From assembly GCF_024171885.1 (NCBI RefSeq), contig NZ_JAMTCP010000047.1, positions 1 through 54,373 of the forward strand: a stretch of 54,373 bases of DNA. The letters are read 5' to 3'. The translations under genes were made by a program, and so were the position numbers. Positions 18,076-26,657 of the stretch are shown in pieces. The notes below the pieces were generated by a model, which was not told the DNA's origin, ran no database searches, and was given only the letters and a program-made list of their open reading frames with translations. Numbering within the stretch: the stretch's first letter is position 1; each line of letters begins with the position of its first letter. Source of the DNA: Streptoalloteichus tenebrarius (GTDB taxonomy: Bacteria; Actinomycetota; Actinomycetes; Mycobacteriales; Pseudonocardiaceae).

Positions 18076-19197
18076 GTGCGCCTCGGGGTGCTGGACGTGG
18101 GGTCGAACACCGTCCACCTGTTGGTGGTGGACGCGCATCGGGGTGCCCACCCGACGCCGATGAGCTCGGACAAGTCGGTGCTCCGACTGGCCGAGCAGAT
18201 CGACGCCTCCGGTGAGCTGTCCCGCGCCGGCGCCGACCGGCTGGTCCGCGCGGTCACCGACGCCAGGGACGCGGCCGCCGAGCACGGCTGCGAGGAGCTG
18301 ATGGCCTTCGCCACCTCCGCCGTGCGCGAGGCCCGCAACTGCGGCGAGGTGCTGGCCCGCGTCCGCGCCGAGACCGGCGTCGAGCTGCGGGTGCTCTCCG
18401 GCGAGGACGAGGCCCGCTACACCTTCCTGGCCGCGCGGCGCTGGCTCGGCTGGTCCGCGGGCCAGCTCCTGGTCGTCGACATCGGCGGGGGCTCGCTGGA
18501 GCTGGCCACCGGCATCGACGAGGACCCCGACGTGGCGCTGTCGGTGCCCTTCGGCGCCGGCCGGCTGACCCGCACCCGGCTGCGCAAGGACCCGCCCAGC
18601 CAGCGCGAGGTCGCCGCGCTGCGCGACTGGCTCGACGCGCAGCTCGTGCCGGTCGCGAGGAGGCTGCGCAGGGCCGGCGCCCCCGACCGCGCGGTGGCCA
18701 CGTCCAAGACCTTCCGCACCCTGGCCCGGCTGACCGGCGCCGCGCCGTCCTCGGCCGGCCCCCGCGTCCGCAGGGTGCTCACCGACGCGGGCCTGCGTCA
18801 GCTCATCGCGTTCATCTCCCGGATGTCCGCCGCCGACCTGGCCGAGCTGGAGGGGGTGAGCGCCAGCCGCGCGCACCAGCTCGTGGCCGGCGCGCTGGTC
18901 GCCGAGGCCACGATGCGCGCGTTGTCCCTGGCCGAACTCGAGATCTGCCCGTGGGCGCTGCGCGAGGGGGTCATCCTGCGTCGCTTGGACCACACGAACG
19001 GAACGGGCGAGACTGCGTCCGTGAGGTCCACCGGGACCGCCGACTTCACGGGGTCCGCCGGGTTCGCCGGAGCGGCCGGGACCGGCGCCGCCCCGGCCGG
19101 CGGCCAGGAGACGGAGCCCGGCCGCGGAGGTGCGGCGGGGGACCCGAACTGCGTTACTGGACGGACTGGCGGCCACGGGGCACGGTGGGAGCGATGA
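18076..19197 (+). CDS. ppx: exopolyphosphatase/GppA family phosphatase (Rv0496-like)
   Basis: This ASKHA-fold enzyme is expected to hydrolyse polyphosphate and/or pppGpp, linking phosphate storage to the stringent response. The 373-residue protein starts [19 protein letters not shown], the first phosphate loop, and has [14 protein letters not shown], the second. [11 protein letters not shown] and [11 protein letters not shown] are further family segments. The core ends near residue 310. The rest is a low-complexity Gly/Ala/Thr-rich tail ([15 protein letters not shown] and beyond), which is unusual and probably disordered. It follows senX3-regX3 as in mycobacteria, consistent with phosphate physiology, and overlaps the next gene by ATGA. 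Confidence 0.88.
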   Translation: MRLGVLDVGSNTVHLLVVDAHRGAHPTPMSSDKSVLRLAEQIDASGELSRAGADRLVRAVTDARDAAAEHGCEELMAFATSAVREARNCGEVLARVRAETGVELRVLSGEDEARYTFLAARRWLGWSAGQLLVVDIGGGSLELATGIDEDPDVALSVPFGAGRLTRTRLRKDPPSQREVAALRDWLDAQLVPVARRLRRAGAPDRAVATSKTFRTLARLTGAAPSSAGPRVRRVLTDAGLRQLIAFISRMSAADLAELEGVSASRAHQLVAGALVAEATMRALSLAELEICPWALREGVILRRLDHTNGTGETASVRSTGTADFTGSAGFAGAAGTGAAPAGGQETEPGRGGAAGDPNCVTGRTGGHGARWER

Positions 19198-20525
19198 GTC
19201 GGGACAGCGGCCCGGAGGAGAACCAGGGGCAGCGCACCGTCGCGGAGCTGCTCGCCCAGTACGGGGGCAGCCCGGGCGGGGCGGCGCCGCGCCGTCGGCG
19301 TCGACGGGCCGACGACGCGACCGAGACCGCCCCCCAGGCGATCATCGGGCGGGTGCTGTCGGAGAGCGGCCGCATGCGGCCGATCACCGACGTGCCGGCC
19401 GAACCGGAGCGCGCCGCGGGACCGGGGGAGGCGGCGGCCGAGGTGACGGCCACCCAGCCCACCTACCCGCGCCACGACACCCCGTCCCGGCGCAGGATGG
19501 CGGCGCCGGAGCCGGAGCAGGAGGACCAGGCCGCGGCCCCCGCGCCGAAGCCGGCGCCCCGGCCGACGCGCAAGCCGGTGCCGAAGGCCGCGCCCAAGCC
19601 GGTGGCCAAGTCCGTGCCCAAGCCGGCCGCGAAGGCCGCGCCCCCGACCCTGCCGCCGACGCCCTACGAGGACGCCAACCCGGCCGAGTACACGGCGCCG
19701 GTGCCCGCGGTGTCCGCGGCGCCCCCGGTGGCCGGCCCGGTCGCGCCCGCCCCCGCCGAGGCGGTCCCGCAGGACGCCCCGCCCCGCATGGTGGGCGTCC
19801 CCGACGACCTGACCGACACGACCCAGGTCCCCCCCGTCCGGGACCCCGCGCCCGACGAGACCGTGGCCGCCGGCGGTGTGCTGGCCGCCCTCGACGGCAC
19901 GGTGCAGAACCTCCCGCCGGTGCCCCCGTCGCCCGCCCAGGCGCCCAGGGACGGCGAGCCGATGACCGAGCAGCTCCCCCGGATCCCCGGGGCCCCCGCC
20001 GGCCCCTCGGCCGCCGAGGACGCGGTCGAGGACGACCTGGACGAGGGGCCGTCCACCGCCCGCTGGTACCCCGACCTCGAGGACGACGACGAGGACGCCG
20101 GGAGCGACGGCGGGAACGGCGCGGTGGCCGCGGCCAGGCCGGCCGCGGGCGAGCGGCCCGAGGGGGACGAGGACGACGACGCCCCGCTCGGGGACGAGCC
20201 GCCCGCCGGGCTCGCCGACGCCGACGAGATCGACGAGGCCGAGGAGGAGGCCAGGGAGCGCTCGCCGGGCAAGGAGTGGCTGGTGATGGTCTCCCAGCTC
20301 GGCGTGGGCCTGCTGGGCGGCGGCGCGCTGTGGCTGGGCTTCCAGTGGCTGTGGCAGACGTTCGCCGCGGTGGCGCTGATCGCCGCGCTCGTGGTCACCG
20401 TCGGCCTGGTGCTGGTGGTCCGGGTGATCCGCAAGGCCGACGACGTGCAGACCACCGTGCTGGCCGTGCTGGTCGGACTGGTCGTCACCGTGTCGCCGGC
20501 GGCCCTGCTGCTCGTCCACAGATGA
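19194..20525 (+). CDS. membrane protein with long disordered N-terminus (Rv0497-like)
   Basis: The 443-residue protein is about 350 residues of disordered cytosolic sequence followed by two membrane helices near the C-terminus (about 363-383 and 390-440, separated by [10 protein letters not shown]). The disordered part opens with [11 protein letters not shown], has an RRRRRR patch, Lys-Pro repeats of the form [17 protein letters not shown] (about 120-145) and acidic runs such as EDDDED. The N-terminal TVAELLAQ motif and the layout match mycobacterial Rv0497. No enzymatic motif is seen. It starts within the ppx stop (ATGA) and its own stop overlaps the next start, so three genes form a coupled unit. 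Confidence 0.8.
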   Translation: MSRDSGPEENQGQRTVAELLAQYGGSPGGAAPRRRRRRADDATETAPQAIIGRVLSESGRMRPITDVPAEPERAAGPGEAAAEVTATQPTYPRHDTPSRRRMAAPEPEQEDQAAAPAPKPAPRPTRKPVPKAAPKPVAKSVPKPAAKAAPPTLPPTPYEDANPAEYTAPVPAVSAAPPVAGPVAPAPAEAVPQDAPPRMVGVPDDLTDTTQVPPVRDPAPDETVAAGGVLAALDGTVQNLPPVPPSPAQAPRDGEPMTEQLPRIPGAPAGPSAAEDAVEDDLDEGPSTARWYPDLEDDDEDAGSDGGNGAVAAARPAAGERPEGDEDDDAPLGDEPPAGLADADEIDEAEEEARERSPGKEWLVMVSQLGVGLLGGGALWLGFQWLWQTFAAVALIAALVVTVGLVLVVRVIRKADDVQTTVLAVLVGLVVTVSPAALLLVHR

Positions 20526-21388
20526 GCGGCGGGGGACCGGGAGGGCCGCGCGGGGTGTTCGCGGTCTCCACCTCGGGCGAGGTGCGCCGCAGGGACGCCG
20601 TGCCGGTCGGCCTGTCCAGCGCCTCGGTCTGGCCGCAGCCGGTCGGCGCCGCCTTCGCCATGGCCGCCGAGCTGGGCTACGACGGCGTCGAGCTGATGGT
20701 CTGGGCGGACCCGGTGAGCCAGGACGTGCGGGCCGTCGCCCAGCTCGCCGAGCGGTACGGGATGCCGGTGCTGTCCGTGCACGCGCCCTGCCTGCTGATC
20801 ACCCAGCGGGTGTGGTCCCCCGACCCCGAGACGCGGTTGCGCAGGGCCGTCTCCGCCGCCGCCGACCTGGGCGCGCCCACCGTGGTCGTGCACCCGCCCT
20901 TCCGCTGGCAACGCCGCTACGCCGAGAACTTCCCTCGGATCGTCGACCAGTTGGAGCACTCCAGCGGCATCCGCGTCGCGGTGGAGAACATGTTCCCCAT
21001 GCGCCCGCTGGGACGGCGGCGCCCGTTGAGCGTCTCGGGCTTCCGGCCCTCCCCCGACCCCACCGACGTCGGCTACGCGAACTACACCCTCGACCTGTCG
21101 CACTGCTCCGCGGCGCACGTCGACGCGCTGGAGATGGCCAAGCGCATGGGCGGTGGGCTCGCGCACGTGCACCTCGCCGACGGGACGGGCGTGCCCGTGG
21201 ACGAGCACCTCGTGCCGGGGCGCGGCAACCAGCCGTGCGCCGAGCTGTGCGAGGAGCTGGCGCTTGGGGACTTCGACGGGGCCGTGGTGCTGGAGGTCAA
21301 CACCCGCAAGGCGCGGGACCGGGCCGAACGCTCCCGGATGCTCGCCGAGTCGCTGGCGTTCGCCCGACGCCATCTCGCGCGTCCCTGA
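20522..21388 (+). CDS. sugar phosphate isomerase/epimerase-like TIM-barrel protein (Rv0498-like)
   Basis: The 288-residue protein belongs to the xylose isomerase-like/endonuclease IV fold. It shows GYDGVELMVW near the first strand, VLSVHAPCLL, TVVVHPPFRW, RVAVENMFPM, YTLDLSHCSA, LAHVHLADGTG and VVLEVNTRKA. These strand ends carry the His, Glu and Asp residues that normally bind two or three divalent metals. The substrate is unknown. Its length and coupling to the preceding membrane protein match M. tuberculosis Rv0498. It is the last gene of the ppx operon, and a 259-base regulatory gap follows. Confidence 0.85.
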   Translation: MSGGGPGGPRGVFAVSTSGEVRRRDAVPVGLSSASVWPQPVGAAFAMAAELGYDGVELMVWADPVSQDVRAVAQLAERYGMPVLSVHAPCLLITQRVWSPDPETRLRRAVSAAADLGAPTVVVHPPFRWQRRYAENFPRIVDQLEHSSGIRVAVENMFPMRPLGRRRPLSVSGFRPSPDPTDVGYANYTLDLSHCSAAHVDALEMAKRMGGGLAHVHLADGTGVPVDEHLVPGRGNQPCAELCEELALGDFDGAVVLEVNTRKARDRAERSRMLAESLAFARRHLARP

Positions 21389-21493
21389 CGGCGTCCGCGC
21401 GCCGTCCCAGCGGTCCCGACATCCGGACGTGTCCGACGTCTCTCCCGGCCCGTGTCCGGGGTCGCCGGGCACGGGGGGACCGCGCCACTCTGT

Positions 21494-21506
21494 GTCCAGA
21501 GTGGAC
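21494..21506. repeat. palindrome GTCCA-N3-TGGAC, copy 4 (spacer GAG)
   Basis: An exact copy in the intergenic region upstream of the proline dehydrogenase gene. Confidence 0.7.
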
Positions 21507-21548
21507 AAATTGTCGCCGGAAGGCGGCACGCAAACGTTTTCCTGCCCA

Positions 21549-21585
21549 GTTCGCACACGCAGAGCGAACGAACCGCGGAGCGAAC
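21549..21585. promoter_or_regulatory. candidate operator upstream of the proline dehydrogenase gene
   Basis: GTTCGC (21549-21554) and GCGAAC (21564-21569) form an inverted repeat with a 9-base spacer. A third GCGAAC at 21580-21585 repeats 16 bases further on. This three-part spacing looks like a regulator site 50-90 bases before the predicted transcription start. The cognate regulator is unknown. Confidence 0.4.
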
Positions 21586-21633
21586 AGGGGGTCAGGCGTA
21601 CGACCGGGTGAGGGGACGGCGCGATCGAAGACG

Positions 21634-21639
21634 TACAGT
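21634..21639 (+). promoter_or_regulatory. -10 element of a leaderless proline dehydrogenase transcript
   Basis: TACAGT lies 8 bases before the GTG at 21648, and no Shine-Dalgarno sequence is present. Confidence 0.5.
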
Positions 21640-21647
21640 TGGCGGCC

Positions 21648-22574
21648 GTGAATCCGCTGCGCACGCTCATCCTTGCCGCGGCAGGGAACGACACCATCCG
21701 GCACCTGGTGGCCACCGCCCCCGTCAGCCGCGACGTGGTGCGCCGGTTCGTCGCCGGCGAGACCACCGAGGACGCCGTCGCCGCGACCAAGGACCTGGTC
21801 GCCGCCGGCCTCTCGGTGACCCTGGACTACCTGGGCGAGGACACGACCGACCGCGCCCAGGCCGAGAAGACCGTGCAGGCCTACCTGGAGCTGCTGGACC
21901 GGCTGCGCGCCGACGGGCTCGCCGACCGCGCCGAGGTGAGCGTCAAGCTCTCGGCCGTCGGCCAGGCGCTCGACGAGCGGCTGGCGCTGGAGAACGCCAC
22001 CCGCATCTGCGAGGCCGCCGAGAAGGCCGGCACCACGGTCACCCTCGACATGGAGGACCACACCACGACCGACTCCACGCTGGGCATCCTGCGCGAGCTG
22101 CGCGGAACCTGGCCGTGGGTCGGCGGGGTCCTCCAGGCGTACCTGCACCGCACCCTCGACGACGCCACCGCGCTGGCGACCGAGGGCTCGCGCATCCGGC
22201 TGTGCAAGGGCGCCTACAAGGAGCCGGACACGGTCGCCCACGTCGCGCCGCACGAGGTGGACCTGGCCTACGTGCGCTGCGCGAACGCGTTGCTGGCCGG
22301 CGACGGCTACCCGATGTTCGCCACCCACGACCCGCGCCTGGTCGAGATCATCGGCGAGCGGGCGCGCTGGTACGGGCGCAAGCCGGGCAGCTACGAGTAC
22401 CAGATGCTGTACGGCGTGCGGCCCGACGAGCAGCGGCGCCTCGCCGCCGCCGGGGAGACCGTCCGCGTCTACATCCCGTACGGCGAGGAGTGGTACGGCT
22501 ACCTGATGCGGCGCATGGCCGAGAAGCCGGCCAACACCGCCCTCTTCCTCAGGTCGCTGGTCAGCAAGTCGTGA
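21648..22574 (+). CDS. monofunctional proline dehydrogenase
   Basis: The enzyme oxidises proline to 1-pyrroline-5-carboxylate with FAD, passing electrons to the respiratory quinone pool. The 308-residue beta/alpha-barrel shows SVKLSAVGQALD, DMEDHTTTDSTL, VLQAYLHRTL, RLCKGAYKEP, FATHDPRLVE and the C-terminal substrate-binding YEYQMLYGVR. Its length fits monofunctional PRODH rather than PutA. A GTG at 21648 follows a leaderless-type -10 box; a TTG three codons earlier is less likely. It overlaps the next gene by GTGA. The partner P5C dehydrogenase is not in this window. Confidence 0.93.
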   Translation: MNPLRTLILAAAGNDTIRHLVATAPVSRDVVRRFVAGETTEDAVAATKDLVAAGLSVTLDYLGEDTTDRAQAEKTVQAYLELLDRLRADGLADRAEVSVKLSAVGQALDERLALENATRICEAAEKAGTTVTLDMEDHTTTDSTLGILRELRGTWPWVGGVLQAYLHRTLDDATALATEGSRIRLCKGAYKEPDTVAHVAPHEVDLAYVRCANALLAGDGYPMFATHDPRLVEIIGERARWYGRKPGSYEYQMLYGVRPDEQRRLAAAGETVRVYIPYGEEWYGYLMRRMAEKPANTALFLRSLVSKS

Positions 22575-23452
22575 CCACCCGGTCCGCGCTCCGCTCCGCG
22601 TCGACGCCGCCCCCGCGGTTCTCCTCGGCCTCCGCCGTGCGGCCACTGGGCGACGGCACCTTCACCGCGGAGCTGTCCGCCGTGTGGACGATCGGCGGTC
22701 GTCCCCACGGCGGCTACCTGCTCTCGGTGCTGGCCAGGGCGGCGCTGGCCGCCCTCGGCGGGAACGCGGGGGGCAACGGCGGGCGCGGCGACACCGCCGC
22801 CGTCGACCCCCTCGCGGTCAGCGCCCAGTTCCTGCACGCCCCCGAGGTGGGGCCGGTGCTGGTGCGGACGGAGGTGCTCCGGACCGGCCGCACCGTCAGC
22901 GTGGTGCGCGCCGTCCTGGAACAGCGGGGCCGGGCCTGCGTGGACGCGACCGTCACCGCGGGCGCGCTGGTCGACGCGCCGCCGGCATGGGCCGACCTCC
23001 CGGACATGCCGGCGGCGCCGCCCGCGCGGGCGGTCGACGTGGGCGGGTCGACGATGGCCGAGGTGTTCCGCGTCGCGCGGGCCTGCGACCTGCGGCTCGA
23101 CCCGGACACCGCCGCCTTCCTCGCCGAGCGGACGGACGCGGAGCCGGTGCTGCGGATGTGGGTCCGGCCCAGGGACGAGGAGCCCGACCCGCTGTTCGCG
23201 TTGACCGCCGGCGACATCACCCCGCCGGTCACCTTCAACCTCGGCCGGATCGGCTGGTCCCCGACGGTGCAGCTCACCGCCCTCCTCAGGGCCAGGCCCA
23301 GCCCGGGCTGGCTCCGGATCGAGGCGCGCAGCCGCGCGGTCCACGGCCCGTGGTTCGACGAGGACCTGACCGTGGTCGACGCGGCGGGCCGGCTGGTGTG
23401 CCAGGCGCGGCAGCTCGCGCTCACTCCGGCCGAGCACCGCCCGTTCCGCTAG
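22571..23452 (+). CDS. double-hotdog acyl-CoA thioesterase family protein (Rv0499-like)
   Basis: The 293-residue protein resembles the TesB/acyl-CoA thioesterase II-like family with two hotdog modules. The first covers about residues 20-125 (TIGGRPHGGYLLSVLARAAL and RTGRTVSVVRAVL). The second covers about 190-290 (PVTFNLGRIGWSPTVQLTALL, then HGPWFDEDLTVVDAAGRLVCQARQLAL, typical of the C-terminal module). It should hydrolyse an acyl-CoA; the acyl chain is unknown. The GTG start overlaps the proline dehydrogenase stop, so the pair is coupled. Length and position before proC agree with M. tuberculosis Rv0499. Confidence 0.8.
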   Translation: MTTRSALRSASTPPPRFSSASAVRPLGDGTFTAELSAVWTIGGRPHGGYLLSVLARAALAALGGNAGGNGGRGDTAAVDPLAVSAQFLHAPEVGPVLVRTEVLRTGRTVSVVRAVLEQRGRACVDATVTAGALVDAPPAWADLPDMPAAPPARAVDVGGSTMAEVFRVARACDLRLDPDTAAFLAERTDAEPVLRMWVRPRDEEPDPLFALTAGDITPPVTFNLGRIGWSPTVQLTALLRARPSPGWLRIEARSRAVHGPWFDEDLTVVDAAGRLVCQARQLALTPAEHRPFR

Positions 23453-23500
23453 GGAGGGGCTGGCCGCCGAGGCCCGCGCCGGGGTGGCACCCTGTTCGCC

Positions 23501-24313
23501 ATGACGACCATCGCCGTGCTGGGAGCTGGCAAGATCGGCGAGGCGCTGCTGTCCGGCCTGCTCCAGGCGGGACGCGCCCCCGAGCGACTGCTGTTCACCG
23601 AGCGACACCCCGAGCGCGGCGCCGAGCTGACCAAGCGCTACGGCGTCCGCGGCGTCGACGTCCCCACCGCGGCGGCCGAGGCCGACGTGCTCGTGGTCGC
23701 GGTCAAGCCGCAGGACATCGAGCCCCTGCTCGCCGAGCTGGCGCCGCTGGCGGGCCCGGACAAGCTCGTGGTGTCGCTGTGCGCCGGCCTGCCGACCGCG
23801 TTGTTCGAGCGCCGGCTGCCGGAGGGCACGCCGGTCGTGCGCGTCATGCCGAACACCCCGATGGTGGTCGGCGAGGCGATGAGCGCGATCTCGGGCGGCC
23901 GGCACGCCCAGCCGGCGCACCTGGCCCTGGTCGCCGAGCTGCTCGGCAGCGTGGGCAAGGTCGTCAGGGTGCCCGAGTCGCAGCAGGACGCGGTCACCGC
24001 CCTGTCCGGCTCCGGCCCCGCGTACTTCTTCTACCTGGTCGAGGCCATGATCGACGCGGGCATCCTGCTCGGCATCCCGCGCGCGGTGGCCACCGAGCTG
24101 ATCATCCAGTCGGCGGTGGGCGCGGCCACGATGCTGCGCGACTCCGGGGAGCACCCCGTGACGCTGCGCGAGGCGGTGACCTCCCCGGCGGGCACGACGA
24201 TCATGGCGATCCGGGAGCTGGAGCGGCACGGCGTGCGCGCCGCGATGCTGGCCGCCATCGAGGCGGCCAGGGACCGCTCGGAGGAGCTGGGCAGGGAGCA
24301 CGAGCGCGACTGA
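23501..24313 (+). CDS. proC: pyrroline-5-carboxylate reductase
   Basis: ProC reduces 1-pyrroline-5-carboxylate to proline with NAD(P)H, the last step of proline synthesis. The 270-residue protein opens with IAVLGAGKIGEALL (Rossmann loop). It contains VVAVKPQDI, VVRVMPNTPMVVGEAM and LSGSGPAYFFYLVEAMIDA, and ends with the PS00521-type signature REAVTSPAGTTIMAI. It lies 48 bases after the thioesterase gene. The ATG has only weak upstream complementarity to 16S rRNA. The cluster holds enzymes for both proline breakdown and proline synthesis. Confidence 0.95.
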   Translation: MTTIAVLGAGKIGEALLSGLLQAGRAPERLLFTERHPERGAELTKRYGVRGVDVPTAAAEADVLVVAVKPQDIEPLLAELAPLAGPDKLVVSLCAGLPTALFERRLPEGTPVVRVMPNTPMVVGEAMSAISGGRHAQPAHLALVAELLGSVGKVVRVPESQQDAVTALSGSGPAYFFYLVEAMIDAGILLGIPRAVATELIIQSAVGAATMLRDSGEHPVTLREAVTSPAGTTIMAIRELERHGVRAAMLAAIEAARDRSEELGREHERD

Positions 24314-24400
24314 CGGGTCGATCCCGGGCGTGGCCCGCCCCGCGGCGGGCACGGCCGAGGGCCCTCCGGACCCCGGTGCGGCGGACCGTGTAACCCTCGA

Positions 24401-24500
24401 CCCCCAATGGGGTTGATCACAAACCATTGGGGGATGGGTGTGCCGGTCCGTCTCCGGCGGTCCGTGTGATCAACCACCCGGTCGGCGCGCCCGACCGGGT
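24401..24500. terminator. nested inverted repeats and terminator after proC
   Basis: Three structures are stacked here. CCCCCAATGG (24401-24410) pairs with CCATTGGGGG (24424-24433). GGTTGATCAC (24411-24420) pairs with GTGATCAACC (24466-24475), using the loop of the first and so competing with it. ACCCGGTCGG (24476-24485) pairs with CCGACCGGGT (24491-24500) and is a compact terminator. The A/T-rich first repeat could also be an operator. Confidence 0.6.
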
Positions 24501-24555
24501 GTTGTCGCACGGCCGGGCGGGTATCCGACCGTCGCAGCCGTCCCAGTCGTCCCGC

Positions 24556-24561
24556 TACTCT
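24556..24561 (+). promoter_or_regulatory. -10 element for the DNA-binding protein gene
   Basis: TACTCT is followed by a predicted start near 24568, leaving a roughly 70-base leader that contains GGAGGGG. Confidence 0.35.
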
Positions 24562-24636
24562 CGACTGAGCACGTGCGTGTCGAACCGCCGGAGGGGAAGC
24601 CGGCGGCACGACATGTGCCGAAGGACGCGGTGACAC

Positions 24637-24852
24637 ATGCCGTCGAACAAGGAGGCCGACGAAGGCAGGCTCGGCCAGGTGCAGTTCCTCACGGTCGCCG
24701 AGGTGGCCGCCATCATGCGCGTGTCGAAGATGACCGTGTACCGCCTGGTGCACTCCGGCGAGCTGCCCGCGGTCCGCGTGGGTCGCTCGTTCCGAGTCCC
24801 GGAGAAGGCCGTCAACGAGTACCTGGAGAACGCGTACTTCAGCGCCGGCTGA
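24637..24852 (+). CDS. excisionase/MerR-type helix-turn-helix protein (Rv0500A-like)
   Basis: The 71-residue protein is essentially one winged helix-turn-helix of the BldC/excisionase class. It has FLTVAEVAAIMRVSKMTVYR for the helix-turn-helix, LVHSGELPAVRVGRSFRV for the wing and VNEYLENAYF at the end. It should bind DNA, probably as a cooperative oligomer. It is conserved next to proC and the tiny bS22 gene in actinobacteria and is unrelated to phage integration here, since no integrase is nearby. Regulatory targets are unknown. Its long leader contains competing hairpins upstream, so expression may be controlled. Confidence 0.85.
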   Translation: MPSNKEADEGRLGQVQFLTVAEVAAIMRVSKMTVYRLVHSGELPAVRVGRSFRVPEKAVNEYLENAYFSAG

Positions 24853-25039
24853 GCGCGTCCCGCCAGGCGTCCGCCGCCGCCCGCCCCCGGTCCGAGGGCG
24901 CCGGGTGCCCCCGTCTGCGTCGATCGCCGAGGGGCACCGGTAGTCTGGGAGGCCGTTCGTGCCTGGTTCTGCGCGCGCCGAGCGGCTGCACCGGAGCGCG
25001 AGGACCAAACACCACCAACGACTAGCGAGGGAACGGCGT

Positions 25040-25141
25040 ATGGGCTCCGTCATCAAGAAGCGCCGCAAGCGCATGTCCAAGAAGAAGCACCGCAAGCTGC
25101 TTCGCAAGACCCGCGTGCAGCGGCGCAAGCTGAAGAAGTGA
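25040..25141 (+). CDS. small ribosomal subunit protein bS22 (AURKAIP1/COX24 domain)
   Basis: The 33-residue, very basic peptide [19 protein letters not shown] and its continuation end in RVQRRKLKK. This is the AURKAIP1/COX24 motif and has exactly the length of mycobacterial bS22 (Rv0500B), a small-subunit protein found at the decoding region of actinobacterial ribosomes. A longer in-frame start at 24959 is possible but lacks conservation. GAGGGA precedes the ATG. A -10-like TAGTCT at 24941 gives a leader of roughly 90 bases. Confidence 0.9.
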   Translation: MGSVIKKRRKRMSKKKHRKLLRKTRVQRRKLKK

Positions 25142-25147
25142 GCTTGC

Positions 25148-25175
25148 GCGCTGCTCGGCGTGGTCCGGGCAGCGC
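25148..25175 (+). terminator. hairpin after the bS22 gene
   Basis: GCGCTGC (25148-25154) pairs with GCAGCGC (25169-25175) across a 14-base loop, six bases past the stop. Confidence 0.5.
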
Positions 25176-25625
25176 TGTGTCGGACGTTCGCTTCCGACGC
25201 GGAGCCGAGCCAGTGGCCGGCGGCACCCCTGGTGTCGCCGGCCTCGGTGTTCCTGGAGCCCGTACGGGGTGCCCGGCGGCCTCAGGCCGACCGGGGAGCA
25301 CGGCTGGGGAGCACGGCTGGGGGCACGAGGGCGCACGCTTCGACCGGTGGCTGTCCCTGGCGCGCGGAAGGTGTCAGAACGACGCGGGTCAGACCGCCGA
25401 TTCGCCCAAAACACTGTTTCTCGGGGGAACCCCCAATTTCATGATCTCGCGGTGTGCGGAGCCGGGACAAGACGCCGGGTCGGGTGGAACACCGAGCGGG
25501 AACGGGCGGGCCGTCGGACGCGGGCGCTCGCGCGGTGGGCTGATCCGTGAGTGTGGTGAGGGCGGCCGCCACTCGTTGTGCCCGGTAGCATCGCGTCTGG
25601 TCACCCCCCGTGCTCAGGGAGTCGC
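25176..25625. other. long intergenic region with repeats before the epimerase-like gene
   Basis: No gene is supported in these 450 bases. Two exact tandem copies of GGGGAGCACGGCT lie at 25293-25318, with a degenerate third. The A/T-richer element at 25398-25451 recurs at the right end of the window. A -10-like TAGCAT lies at 25586-25591. Confidence 0.5.
25398..25451. repeat. conserved intergenic element, copy 1
   Basis: AACACTGTT (25410-25418), four bases, GGGGGAACCCCC (25423-25434), then AAT and a CTCGCG box. The second copy, at 54265-54318, keeps the spacing and flanks. A GTGTCA(G/A)AACG box lies upstream of both. Confidence 0.65.
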
Positions 25626-26657
25626 ATGGCGCCCAGGATCGTCCTCGTCACCGGGGTGAGCAGGTTCCTCGGTGGTCACCTCGCCGCCCGCCTCGCCGCC
25701 GACCCCGCGATCGACCGGGTGCTCGGCGTCGACACGGTCCCCCCGCCACCGGACCTCGCGCGGCGCATGGGGCGCGCCGAGTTCGTCAGGGCCGACATCC
25801 GCAACCCGCTCATCGCCAAGGTCGTCGCCAGGGCGGAGGTCGACACGGTCGTGCACGCCTCGGTCACGGCCAACCCGGACGGGGCGCGGTCGGCGACCAA
25901 GGAGATGAACGTCATCGGCACGATGCAGCTCCTCGCCGCGTGCCAGAAGTCGACGCGGGTGCGCCGCCTGGTCGTGAAGTCGACGGCCGCCGTCTACGGG
26001 AGCAGCCCGAGGGACCCCGCGCTGTTCACCGAGGACATGACGCCCCACGAGCTTCCCCCCTCCGGCTACGCCAGGGACGCCGCCGAGGTGGAGGACTACG
26101 TCCGCGCGTTCGGGCGCCGCCGCGAGGACGTCCTGGTCACCACGCTCCGCTTCGCCGACGTCGTCGGGCCGAGGATCGACACGGTCCTGACCCGCTACTT
26201 CGCCCTCCCGCTCGTGCCGACCGTGCTCGGCCACGACCCCAGGGTGCAGCTCCTGCACTCCGAGGACGCGCTGGCCGTGCTGGAGAGGGCCGCCCGGCAC
26301 GACCTGCCCGGGGTGTTCAACGTGGCCGGTGACGGCGTTCTCACGCTCTCCCAGGCCATCCGCCGCGCGGGCAGGGCGCCGCTGCCGTTGCCGTCCGCCG
26401 CGATCGACCCGATCGGGCGGCTGGCGCGCGGCGCCCGGCTCGCCGACTTCTCACCCGAGCGCCTGCGACTGCTCAACCTCGGTCGCGTCCTGGACACGAC
26501 GCGACTGCGCGAGGAGTTCGGGTTCGCGCCGCGCTGGACGACCCGGCGGGCGTTCGACGACTTCGTCACGGGGCGCGGACTGCGCCCGTTGGTCGGACCG
26601 CGGCGGATCGCCGCGGTGGAGCGGGGGATTCGGGATGTCGTCGCGCGGTGGAGCTGA
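25626..26657 (+). CDS. NAD-dependent epimerase/dehydratase family protein (Rv0501/GalE2-like)
   Basis: The 343-residue protein is an extended SDR. The cofactor loop is altered from TGxxGxxG to TGVSRFLGGHLA, with DIRNP and HASVTANP following. The catalytic region reads VVKSTAAVYG and SGYARDAAEVEDYV, so a YxxxK motif is not intact (YARDA). Epimerase activity is therefore doubtful, and the protein may be a binding or regulatory member. It corresponds in position and length to Rv0501. The ATG at 25626 has AGGGAG upstream. The C-terminus overlaps the acyltransferase gene by 23 bases. Confidence 0.8.
   Translation: MAPRIVLVTGVSRFLGGHLAARLAADPAIDRVLGVDTVPPPPDLARRMGRAEFVRADIRNPLIAKVVARAEVDTVVHASVTANPDGARSATKEMNVIGTMQLLAACQKSTRVRRLVVKSTAAVYGSSPRDPALFTEDMTPHELPPSGYARDAAEVEDYVRAFGRRREDVLVTTLRFADVVGPRIDTVLTRYFALPLVPTVLGHDPRVQLLHSEDALAVLERAARHDLPGVFNVAGDGVLTLSQAIRRAGRAPLPLPSAAIDPIGRLARGARLADFSPERLRLLNLGRVLDTTRLREEFGFAPRWTTRRAFDDFVTGRGLRPLVGPRRIAAVERGIRDVVARWS

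Noticed and set aside
24637-24852. Excisionase-like gene as sign of an integrated element
   Set aside because: There is no integrase, tRNA or attachment-site repeat nearby, and the gene is part of the conserved proC neighbourhood in actinobacteria.
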